Positions 32,634 to 41,530 of a stretch of DNA of 52,756 nucleotides are shown here, one piece after another (the first letter of the stretch is position 1; the number at the start of each line of letters is the position of its first letter). The DNA lies in the NCBI RefSeq assembly GCF_013177735.1, contig NZ_WOEZ01000213.1, positions 1 to 52,756 of the forward strand, written 5' to 3'. A program made the position numbers and the translations under genes. The DNA is from Paraburkholderia elongata. GTDB taxonomy: Bacteria > Pseudomonadota > Gammaproteobacteria > Burkholderiales > Burkholderiaceae. The notes below the pieces were generated by a model. It saw only the letters and a list, made by a program, of their open reading frames with translations, was not told the DNA's origin and did no database searches.

Positions 32634-34001
32634 ATGACCCCAACATCACCCACTGAGCGCGCCGGCGCACCTGCCGCACCCCAAGACGCGCATCTGAAGC
32701 GTACGCTCGGACTGCCTTCAGTCCTGCTGTTCGGCCTCGCCTATATGGCGCCGCTGATCGTCTACGGGACCTACGGTGTGCTGGCGAGCGCCAGCAACGA
32801 TACCGCCGCGCTCGCGTATCTGATCGCCCTGATCGCGATCGTGTTCACGGCGCTCAGTTACGGCAAGCTCGCGCGGCTTTTCCCGGTGGCGGGTTCAGCT
32901 TATACGTACACGCGCAAAACCTTCAATCCGCATCTGGGCTTCATGATCGGCTGGGCCACCTTGCTCGATTACTTTTTCCTGCCGATGGTGATCTGGCTGA
33001 TCGGCGCCGCGTATCTCAGCGCTGCGTTTCCAAACATTCCGAGCTGGATCTGGATTGTCGCGTTCATCGTGTTGACGAGTGCGCTGAACATTCTCGGCAT
33101 CGAACTCGCGAATCGTTTCAACATCGTGCTGATGGTCGTGCAACTCGCGATCGTCGCCTTGTTCGTGGTGCTGTGCTGCCACTATGTGACCGCTGCGGCC
33201 GGCCCCGGCGGTCTGATTTCGGCTGAGCCGTTCTTCAAGCCGCATGTGCCGTTCTCGGCGACGATGGCGGGCGCCGCGATTGCCGCCTATTCGTATCTCG
33301 GCTTCGACGCGGTGTCGACCTTGACCGAAGAAACGATTGCCCCTGAAAAGACCATGCCGCGCGCGATCGTGTTGATCGCGTTGATCGGCGGCGCGATCTT
33401 CGTGATCGCCGCGTACACGGTGCAGCTCGCGCACCCGGGTGCGGTGTTCAAGGACCCGGATTCGGCCGCCTTCGAAGTCGCGCGCAAAGTGGGCGGCGAT
33501 ATCTTCGTGACGGTGTTTCTGGCCGGCCTGATTCTCGCGCAATTCGCTTCGGGCATCTCGGCGCAGGCAAGTGTGGGCCGTTTGCTGTATGCGATGGGAC
33601 GCGATGAAGTATTGCCCAAGCGCATCTTCGGTTTCGTGCATCCGAAGTTCAAGACGCCGGCGCTGAACATCGCAATCGCGGGCGCAATCGGTCTGGTCGC
33701 GTTGAAGCTCGACGTGGCGACGTCGACCTCGTTCATCAACTTCGGCGCGTTTCTCGCATTCACTGCGGTCAATCTGTGTGTGATCCGCCAGTTTTTCAGC
33801 GCAAAAGGCAGTGCGAATGCAATGGGCGTGATCGGCGGCCTGCTGTTTCCGCTGGCCGGTGCGATTGCGGATATCTGGCTGCTGGTGAGCCTCGAGAAAA
33901 CCGCACTGGTGCTTGGTGCGGTGTGGTTCGTGCTGGGGTTGTGCTATCTCGGCTGGCTCACGCGCTGTTTCCGCCAGGCGCCGCCCGAAGTCGCGATCTG
34001 A
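32634..34001 (+). CDS. APC-family amino acid/amine permease
   Basis: A 455-residue inner-membrane transporter with 12 predicted helices. ATG 32634 has GAGGAG upstream. The N-terminal LGLPSVLLFGLAYMAPLIVY and the first-helix GTYGVL resemble the APC/putrescine-importer branch, and GFDAVSTLTEETIAPEKTMP is the conserved APC loop between helices 6 and 7. It is probably co-regulated with the nitrilase gene, supplying its substrate. The exact substrate (amino acid, amine or amide) is not readable from sequence. Confidence 0.9.
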   Translation: MTPTSPTERAGAPAAPQDAHLKRTLGLPSVLLFGLAYMAPLIVYGTYGVLASASNDTAALAYLIALIAIVFTALSYGKLARLFPVAGSAYTYTRKTFNPHLGFMIGWATLLDYFFLPMVIWLIGAAYLSAAFPNIPSWIWIVAFIVLTSALNILGIELANRFNIVLMVVQLAIVALFVVLCCHYVTAAAGPGGLISAEPFFKPHVPFSATMAGAAIAAYSYLGFDAVSTLTEETIAPEKTMPRAIVLIALIGGAIFVIAAYTVQLAHPGAVFKDPDSAAFEVARKVGGDIFVTVFLAGLILAQFASGISAQASVGRLLYAMGRDEVLPKRIFGFVHPKFKTPALNIAIAGAIGLVALKLDVATSTSFINFGAFLAFTAVNLCVIRQFFSAKGSANAMGVIGGLLFPLAGAIADIWLLVSLEKTALVLGAVWFVLGLCYLGWLTRCFRQAPPEVAI

Positions 34002-34106
34002 TGCAGTCGCTCGCGCTTGTGTTCGTGGATGTCTGTCAGTGTGTCTGTCAGCGGTGGGGCGCATCGCGAGTTGAAACGGATGGCGCTGCATTGCGCAGCG
34101 TCGGAC

Positions 34107-34289
34107 TCATAGCGCCATGTCGAAAGCGGGCTTGAGGAACAGCTCGATCGCCATCACGACAAGACTCATCGCGGCCGCTGCCAGCGTCAACGTACCGTAT
34201 TCGTCGTAGCGTGAATCGTACAGGCACGCCACGACGAAAATAATCGCCAGCAGGTTGGTCAGCCAGTAGAAATTCAGCGCCAAGTTCAT
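34107..34289 (-). CDS. Small two-helix membrane protein
   Basis: A 60-residue product with two hydrophobic segments (NFYWLTNLLAIIFVVACLY and LTLAAAAMSLVVMAIELFL) separated by the charged turn DSRYDEYG. The ATG at 34289 has only a weak GGAT upstream. The convincing amphipathic layout and absence of rare codons favour a real gene. It is unrelated to the permease on the other strand. The function is unknown. Confidence 0.55.
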   Translation of the reverse strand: MNLALNFYWLTNLLAIIFVVACLYDSRYDEYGTLTLAAAAMSLVVMAIELFLKPAFDMAL

Positions 34290-34401
34290 CGATTAAATCC
34301 GGGCTCACGTGCGACTCGTATCGTCGAGTCGCGCTATTAGGTGAGCCGGATTCTAGCCATTCGAGCTTACGGATTCGCAACGGCTGTGCTTACACGGATT
34401 A

Positions 34402-34540
34402 CGCCCTGGAGGACGCCCTCTGGGGCGTCCGGAAGAAGTCCTCTTGGGGGGCGCCCTGGAGGACGCCCTCTGGGGCGTCCGGAAGAAGTCCTCTTGGGGG
34501 GCGCCCTGGAGGACGCCCCGAAGGAAGCCCCCTCGGGGGA
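34402..34540. repeat. 50-bp tandem repeat (2.8 copies) of hairpin units
   Basis: Units start at 34402, 34452 and 34502. The first two are identical over essentially the full 50 bp; the third diverges after 18 bp and ends in CCCCC-TC-GGGGG (34528-34539). Each full unit carries the perfect hairpin GGACGCCC-TCTG-GGGCGTCC (34411-34430 and 34461-34480). The array begins three bases downstream of the epimerase stop on the minus strand. It is not a CRISPR, because there are no spacers. Confidence 0.92.
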
Positions 34541-34542
34541 CA

Positions 34543-35436
34543 TCACATCATGTCGTGCTCGATCCAGTCGATCACCGAACTGCGCTTGGGCTGCCAGCCG
34601 AGCAGTTTGCGAGCGCGCTCACCGCGCACGCGGCTGTTCGAACCGAGCCCGTACGAAGCCATTTCGTAGCCCCATACCTTTTGCGCTTCTTCAAGCGGCC
34701 AGTCTTGCTCGCCCAGTTTCATCACGCGGGCGATCGCCGCGCTCATGTCACGAAACGACGCCTCGCCGCTTTCGACGAAGTAGAAGGTGCCCGCCGGCGT
34801 CTTCTCCAGCGCGAGGCGATAGAGTTCGGCGACGTCGTCGATATGCACGTTCGACCAGATATTGCCGCCGCTGCCCACATGCCGCACTACGCCGCTCTTT
34901 TGCGCCTGACGCACGAGCCGCGGCAACTGCACGCTTGCGCTGCCCGGCACGGCGCCGTGACCATAGATGAGCGTGTTGCATAGCACCGCGGAGCGAATGT
35001 TCTGCTGTGCCGCATCGAGCACGAGTTGATCGATGGCGACGCGTGCCGCTTTATCCGCGGTCGGCTCGGGCAGGGCGTCCTCGTGATAGATGCGTGCCTC
35101 GCCCGCCTCGCCACCCGATGCATCGCCGACGATGCTCGAGCCGCTCGTATGCAGAAACGGCTTGCCGGAACCGGCCAGGCCGTCGATCAGCGCTTTCACC
35201 GCGCCCTCATGGTCGCTGCTCGCGGCGTTGATGACCGCGTCGGCGGCTTTTGCTTCGGCGATCAGCAGTTCGCGGTCGTCGAGCGTGCCGATGACGGGTT
35301 CGATACCGAGGCGTTGCAATTCAGCGCTGTGCTCGGGCTTGCGGATCAAACCCCGTACCTGATGGCCGGCGCGCACGAGGTGCGCCGCGATCGAACCGCC
35401 GATAAAGCCGCTTGCGCCAGTAATGAAAATCTTCAA
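34543..35436 (-). CDS. NAD-dependent epimerase/dehydratase-like SDR protein
   Basis: A 297-residue extended/atypical short-chain dehydrogenase. The N-terminal cofactor motif is ITGASGFIGG (residues 5-14). The start codon is TTG (35434-35436 on the opposite strand) behind GGGGAGAACG; no upstream ATG fits. LIYGHGAVPG marks the region where the catalytic Tyr would lie, but no clean YxxxK is seen, so catalysis is uncertain. Family members include NAD(P)H-binding sensors and quinone or aldehyde reductases. It is divergent from a LysR gene across a perfect palindrome, and probably under its control. Confidence 0.82.
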   Translation of the reverse strand: MKIFITGASGFIGGSIAAHLVRAGHQVRGLIRKPEHSAELQRLGIEPVIGTLDDRELLIAEAKAADAVINAASSDHEGAVKALIDGLAGSGKPFLHTSGSSIVGDASGGEAGEARIYHEDALPEPTADKAARVAIDQLVLDAAQQNIRSAVLCNTLIYGHGAVPGSASVQLPRLVRQAQKSGVVRHVGSGGNIWSNVHIDDVAELYRLALEKTPAGTFYFVESGEASFRDMSAAIARVMKLGEQDWPLEEAQKVWGYEMASYGLGSNSRVRGERARKLLGWQPKRSSVIDWIEHDMM

Positions 35437-35515
35437 GACGTTCTCCCCAAGGTGGAAACACGATGCAATGCGCGCAGTATCCGCCGTCTTGATTCTCGCA
35501 AAAAGCGTGTTAGTC

Positions 35516-35535
35516 TCAAATCAATCTTGATTTGA
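35516..35535. promoter_or_regulatory. Perfect 20-bp palindrome, probable LysR operator
   Basis: TCAAATCAA (35516-35524), TC, TTGATTTGA (35527-35535). It lies between the divergent epimerase-like gene and the LysR gene, only eight bases before the LysR ATG, and it fits the T-N11-A LysR-box idea. Its closeness to the start codon suggests autorepression. Confidence 0.75.
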
Positions 35536-35543
35536 AATCAACA

Positions 35544-36440
35544 ATGAAAACTTCCACCGACGAGTTGCTGGTGTTCGTCACGGTGATCGACAGCGGCTCG
35601 ATCACCGCGGCGGCGGAGAAATTGGGGCAGACGGTCTCCGGCGTCAGCCGCGCGCTCACGCGCCTGGAAAAGAAGCTCGACACCGCCCTAGTGCGGCGCA
35701 CGACGCGCCGTCTGCAACTGACCGAAGAGGGCGACGCGTTTCTGCGGCGAGCGCGGGCGATTCTCGCGGCCATGGAAGAGGCCGAGGAATCCGTCGCGCG
35801 CGGGCGCGAGCGGCCCTCGGGACGTTTGCGGGTCGAAGCGGCGTCGCCGTTCATGCTTCATTGCGTGGCGCCCCATATGAAGGCGTTTTCGGCGCTGTAT
35901 CCGGAGATTCGTCTGGAATTGACCAGCAACGAGCGGATCGTCGATCTGCTCGAACAGAAGGTGGATATCGCGATCCGCATCGGCGCGTTGCAGGATTCGA
36001 CCTTGCATGCGCGCGCCTTGGGCAGCAGCAAGCTGAGGGTGCTCGCCAGTCCGGCGTATCTGGCCGAATACGGCGAGCCGAAGTCGGTGGAAGCGTTGCG
36101 CGAGCATCGCCTGATCGGCTTCACGGCGCCAGAGCATCTGAATCGCTGGCCATTGAGGAGGGGCGGGAAGGGCAAGCCAGAGCCGCTGAAGATCGAGCCG
36201 GCGATTACCGCATCGAGCGGCGAGACGCTGCGCCAGTTGGTCCTGTCGGGATGGGGCATCGCCTGTCTTGCCGACTTCATGACCGCGGCCGACGTGCGCG
36301 AAGCGCGGCTGGTGCCAATTCTCGGCAACGTGCTGGCGGATGAGCGGCAGCCGGTGAGCGCGGTGTATTACCAGAGCGCCTCGCTGGCGGGGCGCGTGCA
36401 GTGTTTCCTGGATTTCATCGCGGCGCGGGTGACGCTTTAG
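35544..36440 (+). CDS. LysR-family regulator
   Basis: A 298-residue LysR-type regulator starting at ATG 35544 (MKTSTDELLVFVTVIDSG). The HTH is GSITAAAEKLGQTVSGVSRA. The effector domain begins near SGRLRVEAASPFM. It resembles the DmlR/AaeR-like group that often controls a divergent oxidoreductase, here the epimerase-like gene 107 bases away. A terminator follows the stop by about 30 bases. Confidence 0.9.
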   Translation: MKTSTDELLVFVTVIDSGSITAAAEKLGQTVSGVSRALTRLEKKLDTALVRRTTRRLQLTEEGDAFLRRARAILAAMEEAEESVARGRERPSGRLRVEAASPFMLHCVAPHMKAFSALYPEIRLELTSNERIVDLLEQKVDIAIRIGALQDSTLHARALGSSKLRVLASPAYLAEYGEPKSVEALREHRLIGFTAPEHLNRWPLRRGGKGKPEPLKIEPAITASSGETLRQLVLSGWGIACLADFMTAADVREARLVPILGNVLADERQPVSAVYYQSASLAGRVQCFLDFIAARVTL

Positions 36441-36470
36441 CGAATCCTTCGCCAGTAATCCGCTTAAAAG

Positions 36471-36503
36471 GCCCGCGGCTCGTACGAGTGCGCGGGCTTT
36501 TTT
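36471..36503 (+). terminator. Intrinsic terminator of the LysR gene
   Basis: GCCCGCG (36471-36477) pairs with CGCGGGC (36491-36497), with the inner palindrome CTCGTACGAG extending the stem, followed by TTTTTT (36498-36503). It stands 31 bases after the LysR stop and insulates the hut operon. Confidence 0.88.
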
Positions 36504-36614
36504 GCGCCGTCACTGCGCTCTCCTATAACTCTGTAAGAGGTGCATCGGCCGGCCCTGCTGCGCCGGCCGGCGCGTTGGACCTTTTTGTCCGCTTGCTGCC
36601 GTCTATTTTGAATG

Positions 36615-36624
36615 TGTATATACA
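36615..36624. promoter_or_regulatory. Distal HutC-type site
   Basis: TGTATATACA, the core of the palindrome seen at 36756-36767, about 200 bases upstream of hutH. Its role is inferred from match to the other two sites. Confidence 0.55.
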
Positions 36625-36755
36625 ACTTGTTTGTCGCGATGAACAAGCGCGGTGCAGCGGCCGCGAGCACCCGAAACCCCGCTACAACCGATATGCATAC
36701 CACGCAAGCGTCCGGCCCTAATGGAAACCCCTAGGCCCGAAGCTGCAAAAACAAG

Positions 36756-36767
36756 TTGTATATACAA
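36756..36767. promoter_or_regulatory. HutC operator (perfect palindrome)
   Basis: TTGTATATACAA is a perfect palindrome and matches the known binding preference of HutC, the GntR-type repressor encoded by the second gene of the operon. It covers the proposed -35 of the hut promoter. Confidence 0.8.
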
Positions 36768-36784
36768 GACGGCGGCGCTAAACT
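36756..36784 (+). promoter_or_regulatory. Candidate hut promoter
   Basis: TTGTAT (36756-36761) and TAAACT (36779-36784) with a 17-base spacer give a weak sigma-70 match. It is supported mainly by its position between two HutC sites and about 35 bases before hutH. Confidence 0.35.
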
Positions 36785-36793
36785 TCTCTCGAA

Positions 36794-36805
36794 TTGTATA
36801 GACAA
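36794..36805. promoter_or_regulatory. HutC operator, proximal, one mismatch
   Basis: TTGTATAGACAA differs from the perfect palindrome at one position and lies 14 bases before the hutH ATG, where a bound repressor would block elongation or overlap the transcription start. Confidence 0.7.
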
Positions 36806-36819
36806 GACAGGACAACACC

Positions 36820-38343
36820 ATGATCATTCTGAAGCCCGGCTACCTGACCCTCCCGCAACTGCGCCAGATCGCACGCGAACACGTCGCGCTGCAACTCGAT
36901 CCCGCCAGCCACGCCGCCATCGACGCCTGCGCCAAAGCCGTCGCCGATATCGCCGCAAAAGGCGAGCCGGCGTATGGCATCAACACGGGTTTCGGGCGCC
37001 TCGCCAGCACCCACATCCCGCGTGACCAGCTCGAACTGCTGCAACGCAATCTGGTGCTGTCGCACGCCGTCGGCGTGGGTGAGCCGATGTCGCGTCCGGT
37101 CGTGCGCCTGCTGATCGCGCTGAAGCTGTCGAGCCTCGGCCGCGGCCACTCGGGCATCCGCCGCGAAGTAATGGAAGCGCTGATCACGCTGTACAACGCC
37201 GACGTGCTGCCGGTGATTCCGGTCAAGGGTTCGGTCGGCGCATCGGGCGACCTCGCGCCGCTCGCGCATATGTCGGCAACCTTGATCGGCGTCGGCGAAG
37301 TGTTCGCCAAGGGCGAGCGCATGCCGGCTACCGAGGGCCTCGCGCTGGCCGGCCTGAAGCCGCTCACGCTGCAAGCGAAGGAAGGTCTGGCGCTGCTGAA
37401 CGGCACGCAAGCCTCGACCGCGCTCGCGCTCTACAACATGTTCGCAATCGAAGACCTGTACCGCACCGCACTGGTGGCGGGCGCGTTGTCGGTGGACGCA
37501 GCAGCGGGTTCGGTCAAGCCGTTCGACGCGCGCATTCATGAACTGCGCGGCCATCAAGGCCAGAGCGAGGCGGCAACGGCTTACCGTTCGCTGCTGCAAG
37601 GCTCGGGCATCAACGTTTCGCACGCCGATTGCGACAAGGTGCAGGACCCGTACAGCCTGCGCTGCCAGCCGCAAGTGATGGGCGCGTGTCTGGACCAGAT
37701 GCGTCACTCAGCTGACGTGCTGCTGATCGAAGCGAACGCCGTCTCCGACAATCCGCTGATTTTCCCGGACACGGGCGAAGTGCTGTCGGGTGGTAATTTC
37801 CACGCTGAGCCGGTTGCATTCGCTGCCGATAATCTCGCGCTAGCCGTCGCTGAAATCGGTGCCTTGGCTGAACGCCGCATCGCGTTGCTGATCGACGCGA
37901 CGCTGTCGGGCCTGCCGCCGTTCCTCGTGCGCGACGGTGGCGTGAACTCGGGCTTCATGATCGCTCACGTGACCGCTGCGGCCCTCGCCTCCGAGAACAA
38001 GACGCTTGCGCATCCGGCTTCGGTCGATTCGCTGCCGACGTCCGCGAACCAGGAAGACCACGTTTCGATGGCGACGTTCGCCGCGCGCAAGCTCGGCGAC
38101 ATCGCCGAAAACGTCGCGAACATACTGTCGATTGAGTTGCTCGCCGCCGCGCAAGGCGTCGATCTGCGCGCGCCGCACAAGACCAGCCCGAGCCTGAAGA
38201 AAGTGATGGACACAGTGCGCAAGGACGTCGCGCATTACGAGCTCGATCACTATTTCGCACCGGATATCGCGGCGGTCACGCGTCTCGTGCAAAACGGCAC
38301 GATCGCGAAGCTGAGCCCGTTCTCGTTCGCGTCCGAACAGTAA
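36820..38343 (+). CDS. hutH: Histidine ammonia-lyase
   Basis: First enzyme of histidine degradation: L-histidine to urocanate plus ammonia. It has 507 residues, the family's usual length. The Ala141-Ser142-Gly143 triplet in VGASGDLAPL self-cyclises into the MIO electrophile. GINTGFG near residue 50 and the NQEDHVSM segment near residue 410 are conserved active-site regions. The ATG follows AGGACAACACC. It leads a seven-gene operon behind HutC-type operators, so it should be induced by urocanate. Confidence 0.98.
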   Translation: MIILKPGYLTLPQLRQIAREHVALQLDPASHAAIDACAKAVADIAAKGEPAYGINTGFGRLASTHIPRDQLELLQRNLVLSHAVGVGEPMSRPVVRLLIALKLSSLGRGHSGIRREVMEALITLYNADVLPVIPVKGSVGASGDLAPLAHMSATLIGVGEVFAKGERMPATEGLALAGLKPLTLQAKEGLALLNGTQASTALALYNMFAIEDLYRTALVAGALSVDAAAGSVKPFDARIHELRGHQGQSEAATAYRSLLQGSGINVSHADCDKVQDPYSLRCQPQVMGACLDQMRHSADVLLIEANAVSDNPLIFPDTGEVLSGGNFHAEPVAFAADNLALAVAEIGALAERRIALLIDATLSGLPPFLVRDGGVNSGFMIAHVTAAALASENKTLAHPASVDSLPTSANQEDHVSMATFAARKLGDIAENVANILSIELLAAAQGVDLRAPHKTSPSLKKVMDTVRKDVAHYELDHYFAPDIAAVTRLVQNGTIAKLSPFSFASEQ

Positions 38344-38368
38344 GCAGTCAATCAGGCAGAACAAGCCA

Positions 38369-39064
38369 ATGAACGCACCGGCCTATCAGGGCATCAAGGA
38401 CTTCATCCTCGGCCGCATCCATGCGGGCGAATGGGCCGAAGGCGACCAGGTGCCCTCCGAAAACGAGCTCGCGCGCGAATTCAACGTCGCGCGCATGACG
38501 GTCAACCGCGCGTTGCGCGAGTTGACCTCGGAGCAGGTCCTCACGCGTGTGCAGGGCTCGGGCACATTCGTGGCCCGGCCCAAGTACGAATCGACGCTGG
38601 TGGCGATCCGCAGTATCTCCGACGAAATCGTCGCGCGCGGTCATCGCTACCAAGCGAACGTGCTGCACATCGGTGCGAGCATCGCCGACGAAGCGCTCGC
38701 CGAAGAAATGCAGGTGAGCGCGGGCAGTCCGGTGTTTCATTCACGCGTGCTGCATTTCGAAAACGACGAGCCGGTGCAACTCGAAGAACGCTGGGTCAAT
38801 CCGGCGGTCGCGCCTGAGTATGCGTTGCAGGACTTTACGAACACCACGCCGAATCAGTATCTGGTGCGCGTTGCGCCGCTGCAGCGCGTCGAGTACCGCA
38901 TCGAAGCGCTGGCTGCGGATGCGGCTACACGCGAACTGCTGACGATGGATGAACTCGAACCGTGCCTCGTGCTGCATCGGCGCACGTGGTCGCAAAGCCA
39001 GGTCGCTTCGATTGCCAATCTCTGGCATCCCGGCAGCCGCTATCGCTTCACCGGACATTTCTGA
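38369..39064 (+). CDS. hutC: Histidine utilisation repressor HutC (GntR family)
   Basis: A 231-residue repressor with an N-terminal GntR winged helix (GDQVPSENELAREFNVARMT, about residues 26-45) and a C-terminal UTRA ligand domain (VFHSRVLHFENDEPVQLEER). HutC releases DNA when it binds urocanate. It is the second gene of the operon, 26 bases after hutH, so it is autoregulated with the pathway genes. Matching palindromes lie upstream of hutH. Confidence 0.96.
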   Translation: MNAPAYQGIKDFILGRIHAGEWAEGDQVPSENELAREFNVARMTVNRALRELTSEQVLTRVQGSGTFVARPKYESTLVAIRSISDEIVARGHRYQANVLHIGASIADEALAEEMQVSAGSPVFHSRVLHFENDEPVQLEERWVNPAVAPEYALQDFTNTTPNQYLVRVAPLQRVEYRIEALAADAATRELLTMDELEPCLVLHRRTWSQSQVASIANLWHPGSRYRFTGHF

Positions 39065-39156
39065 TTTCGCTGTATTTTTCGACCCGCGTCTAAGCTCATT
39101 TTTCGACTTATTTTCCCGAATTCTCCCGAACATTTTCACGTATTCCGAGGGCCACC

Positions 39157-40845
39157 ATGAACAACCCGAAACACATCGACCCGCGTCTGGACCCGACTCG
39201 CACGATCCGCGCACCGCGCGGCGCGGAAAAGACCTGCAAGACCTGGATCGCGGAAGCCGCGTACCGGATGATCCAGAACAATCTGGACCCGGAAGTCGCC
39301 GAGCATCCGCACGCACTGGTCGTGTACGGCGGCATTGGCCGTGCCGCGCGTAACTGGGATTGCTACGATCAGATCCTCGCGTCGCTGAAGGACCTGAACG
39401 AAGACGAGACGCTGTTGATTCAATCGGGTAAGCCGGTCGGCGTGTTCCGCACTCACGCGGACGCACCGCGCGTGCTGCTGGCGAATTCGAACCTGGTGCC
39501 GCATTGGGCGACGTGGGAACACTTCCACGAACTCGATCGCAAGGGCCTGATGATGTACGGCCAGATGACCGCGGGCAGCTGGATCTACATCGGCAGCCAG
39601 GGCATCGTGCAGGGCACCTACGAGACGTTCTTCTCGGTGGCGAATCAGCATTTCAACGGCGATCCTTCGGGCCGCTGGATTCTGACGGGCGGCTTGGGCG
39701 GCATGGGCGGCGCGCAACCGCTGGCCGCGACGATGGCCGGCTTCTCGATGATCGCAGTGGAATGCGACGAGACGCGTATCGACTTCCGTCTGAAGACGCG
39801 TTACGTCGACAAGAAAGCAGCGACGCTCGACGAAGCGCTTGCCATGCTCGAAGAAGCGAAGAAGGCAGGCAAGCCGGTGTCGATCGGGTTGCTGGGCAAT
39901 GCAGCGGATGTGTTCGCCGAATGCGTGACGCGTGGCATCACGCCGGATTGCGTGACCGACCAGACTAGCGCGCACGATCCGATTCACGGCTACCTGCCGC
40001 AAGGCTGGAATGTCGAAGACTGGCGCGAGCGTCAGAAGACGGTGCCGGACAGCATCGTGCTGCCCGCCAAGCAGTCGATGGCCAAGCAGGTGCAGGCGAT
40101 GCTGACGCTGCAGGAACGCGGCGCGGCCACGCTCGACTACGGCAACAACATCCGTCAGATGGCGTTGGAAATGGGCGTGGAAAACGCGTTCGATTTCCCG
40201 GGCTTCGTGCCGGCGTATATCCGTCCGTTGTTCTGCGAAGGCAAGGGCCCGTTCCGCTGGGTCGCGCTGTCGGGCGATCCCGAAGACATCTACAAGACCG
40301 ATGCGAAGGTCAAGGAACTGATCCCTGACGATCCGCATCTGCACAACTGGCTCGACATGGCGCGCGAACGTATTGCGTTCCAAGGTCTGCCGGCGCGGAT
40401 CTGCTGGGTCGGCGTGAAGGATCGTTACCGTCTGGGCCAGGCGTTCAACGAAATGGTCCGGAATGGCGAGCTGAAGGCGCCGATCGTGATCGGCCGCGAT
40501 CACCTCGATACCGGTTCGGTGGCCAGCCCGAATCGCGAAACCGAATCGATGAAAGACGGCTCGGACGCAGTCAGCGACTGGCCGTTGCTCAACGCACTGC
40601 TCAACACGGCGGGCGGCGCTTCGTGGGTCTCGCTGCATCATGGCGGCGGCGTCGGCATGGGCTTCAGCCAGCACTCGGGTGTTGTGATCGTCGCTGACGG
40701 CACGGATGCTGCGAAGGAGCGCCTCGGCCGTGTGCTGTTCAACGATCCGGCGACCGGTGTGATGCGTCACGCGGATGCGGGCTATGAACTTGCACAGGAA
40801 ACGGCGCGCGAGGCAGGCCTGAATCTGCCGATGCTGGGCCGTTGA
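39157..40845 (+). CDS. hutU: Urocanate hydratase
   Basis: Second enzyme: urocanate plus water to imidazolonepropionate, with NAD+ as tightly bound electrophile. It has 562 residues, the standard length. Diagnostic stretches are YGGIGRAARNWDCYD near residue 60, TAGSWIYIGSQGIVQGTYET, GGLGGMGGAQPLAATMAG and RICWVGVKDRYRLG with Cys416. The start follows a short spacer after hutC. Its last bases touch the possible upstream starts of hutD. Confidence 0.98.
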   Translation: MNNPKHIDPRLDPTRTIRAPRGAEKTCKTWIAEAAYRMIQNNLDPEVAEHPHALVVYGGIGRAARNWDCYDQILASLKDLNEDETLLIQSGKPVGVFRTHADAPRVLLANSNLVPHWATWEHFHELDRKGLMMYGQMTAGSWIYIGSQGIVQGTYETFFSVANQHFNGDPSGRWILTGGLGGMGGAQPLAATMAGFSMIAVECDETRIDFRLKTRYVDKKAATLDEALAMLEEAKKAGKPVSIGLLGNAADVFAECVTRGITPDCVTDQTSAHDPIHGYLPQGWNVEDWRERQKTVPDSIVLPAKQSMAKQVQAMLTLQERGAATLDYGNNIRQMALEMGVENAFDFPGFVPAYIRPLFCEGKGPFRWVALSGDPEDIYKTDAKVKELIPDDPHLHNWLDMARERIAFQGLPARICWVGVKDRYRLGQAFNEMVRNGELKAPIVIGRDHLDTGSVASPNRETESMKDGSDAVSDWPLLNALLNTAGGASWVSLHHGGGVGMGFSQHSGVVIVADGTDAAKERLGRVLFNDPATGVMRHADAGYELAQETAREAGLNLPMLGR

Positions 40846-40865
40846 TCGTGGCGGTTGTCGGTAGC

Positions 40866-41468
40866 ATGGCAACCACGACGCTCATCCGCGGCGCCGACCT
40901 CGTGGCGGCGCCGTGGAAGAACGGCGGCGGCGTCACGCGGGAAGTGGGGGCGTTTCCCGCAGGCACGGGGCTCGACGCATTCACGTGGCGCGTGAGCATC
41001 GCCGACGTGGCGCAGGCCGGGCCGTTCTCGCGTTTTGCGGGTATTGACCGCACGTTGGTGTTGTTGTCGGGCGCGGGCATGTTGCTCGATGAAACCGATG
41101 CCACCGGCGCTCACGCCGCGAAGACGCATGCGTTGACCCAGCCGCTCGATATCGCGCGGTTTGCGGGCGAAGCGCAAATCGACGCGCGTCTCGTCGATGG
41201 CGCCACGCGCGACTTCAACCTGATGGTTCGCCGTGGCGCGGCGGTGGGCGAAACAGACGTGTGGCGCGGCGCTGCGCAACGCACTTTGTCCGCCGACGTG
41301 GTGCTGTTGTTCTGCGCAAGCGGTTCGGTTTCGGTCACGCTCGGTGGCGAAACCCAACCGCAAGTGCTTGAGGCCGACGACACACTGCGCATCGACACGC
41401 CGAGTGCGCTGTCATGCACGGTCGAGGGCGCGGGCGCATTGCTCGCGATTAGCATCCGCTATACGTGA
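40866..41468 (+). CDS. hutD: HutD family protein
   Basis: A 200-residue cupin-fold protein of unclear biochemical role that accompanies hut operons. The PWKNGGG motif (residues 16-22) and TWRVSIADV are diagnostic. I choose ATG 40866 (MATTTLIRGADLVAAPWKN); in-frame TTG 40842 and GTG 40848 are also open and would overlap or abut hutU, so the start is uncertain by eight residues. Published work in Pseudomonas suggests HutD limits the upper level of hut expression, possibly by binding N-formylglutamate. Confidence 0.92.
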   Translation: MATTTLIRGADLVAAPWKNGGGVTREVGAFPAGTGLDAFTWRVSIADVAQAGPFSRFAGIDRTLVLLSGAGMLLDETDATGAHAAKTHALTQPLDIARFAGEAQIDARLVDGATRDFNLMVRRGAAVGETDVWRGAAQRTLSADVVLLFCASGSVSVTLGGETQPQVLEADDTLRIDTPSALSCTVEGAGALLAISIRYT

Positions 41469-41530
41469 TGACCGCAACGATGACGACGATTCGTGTGCGC
41501 GCTTGAATCCTGCCGAACACCTGGTAAGCG

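Noticed and set aside
34402..34540. CRISPR array
   Set aside because: The 50-bp units are contiguous with no spacers, and there are no cas genes in the window.
36401..36721. 106-codon frame across the LysR terminator and hut regulatory region
   Set aside because: It overlaps the LysR 3' end, runs through an intrinsic terminator and a HutC site, and has no domain.
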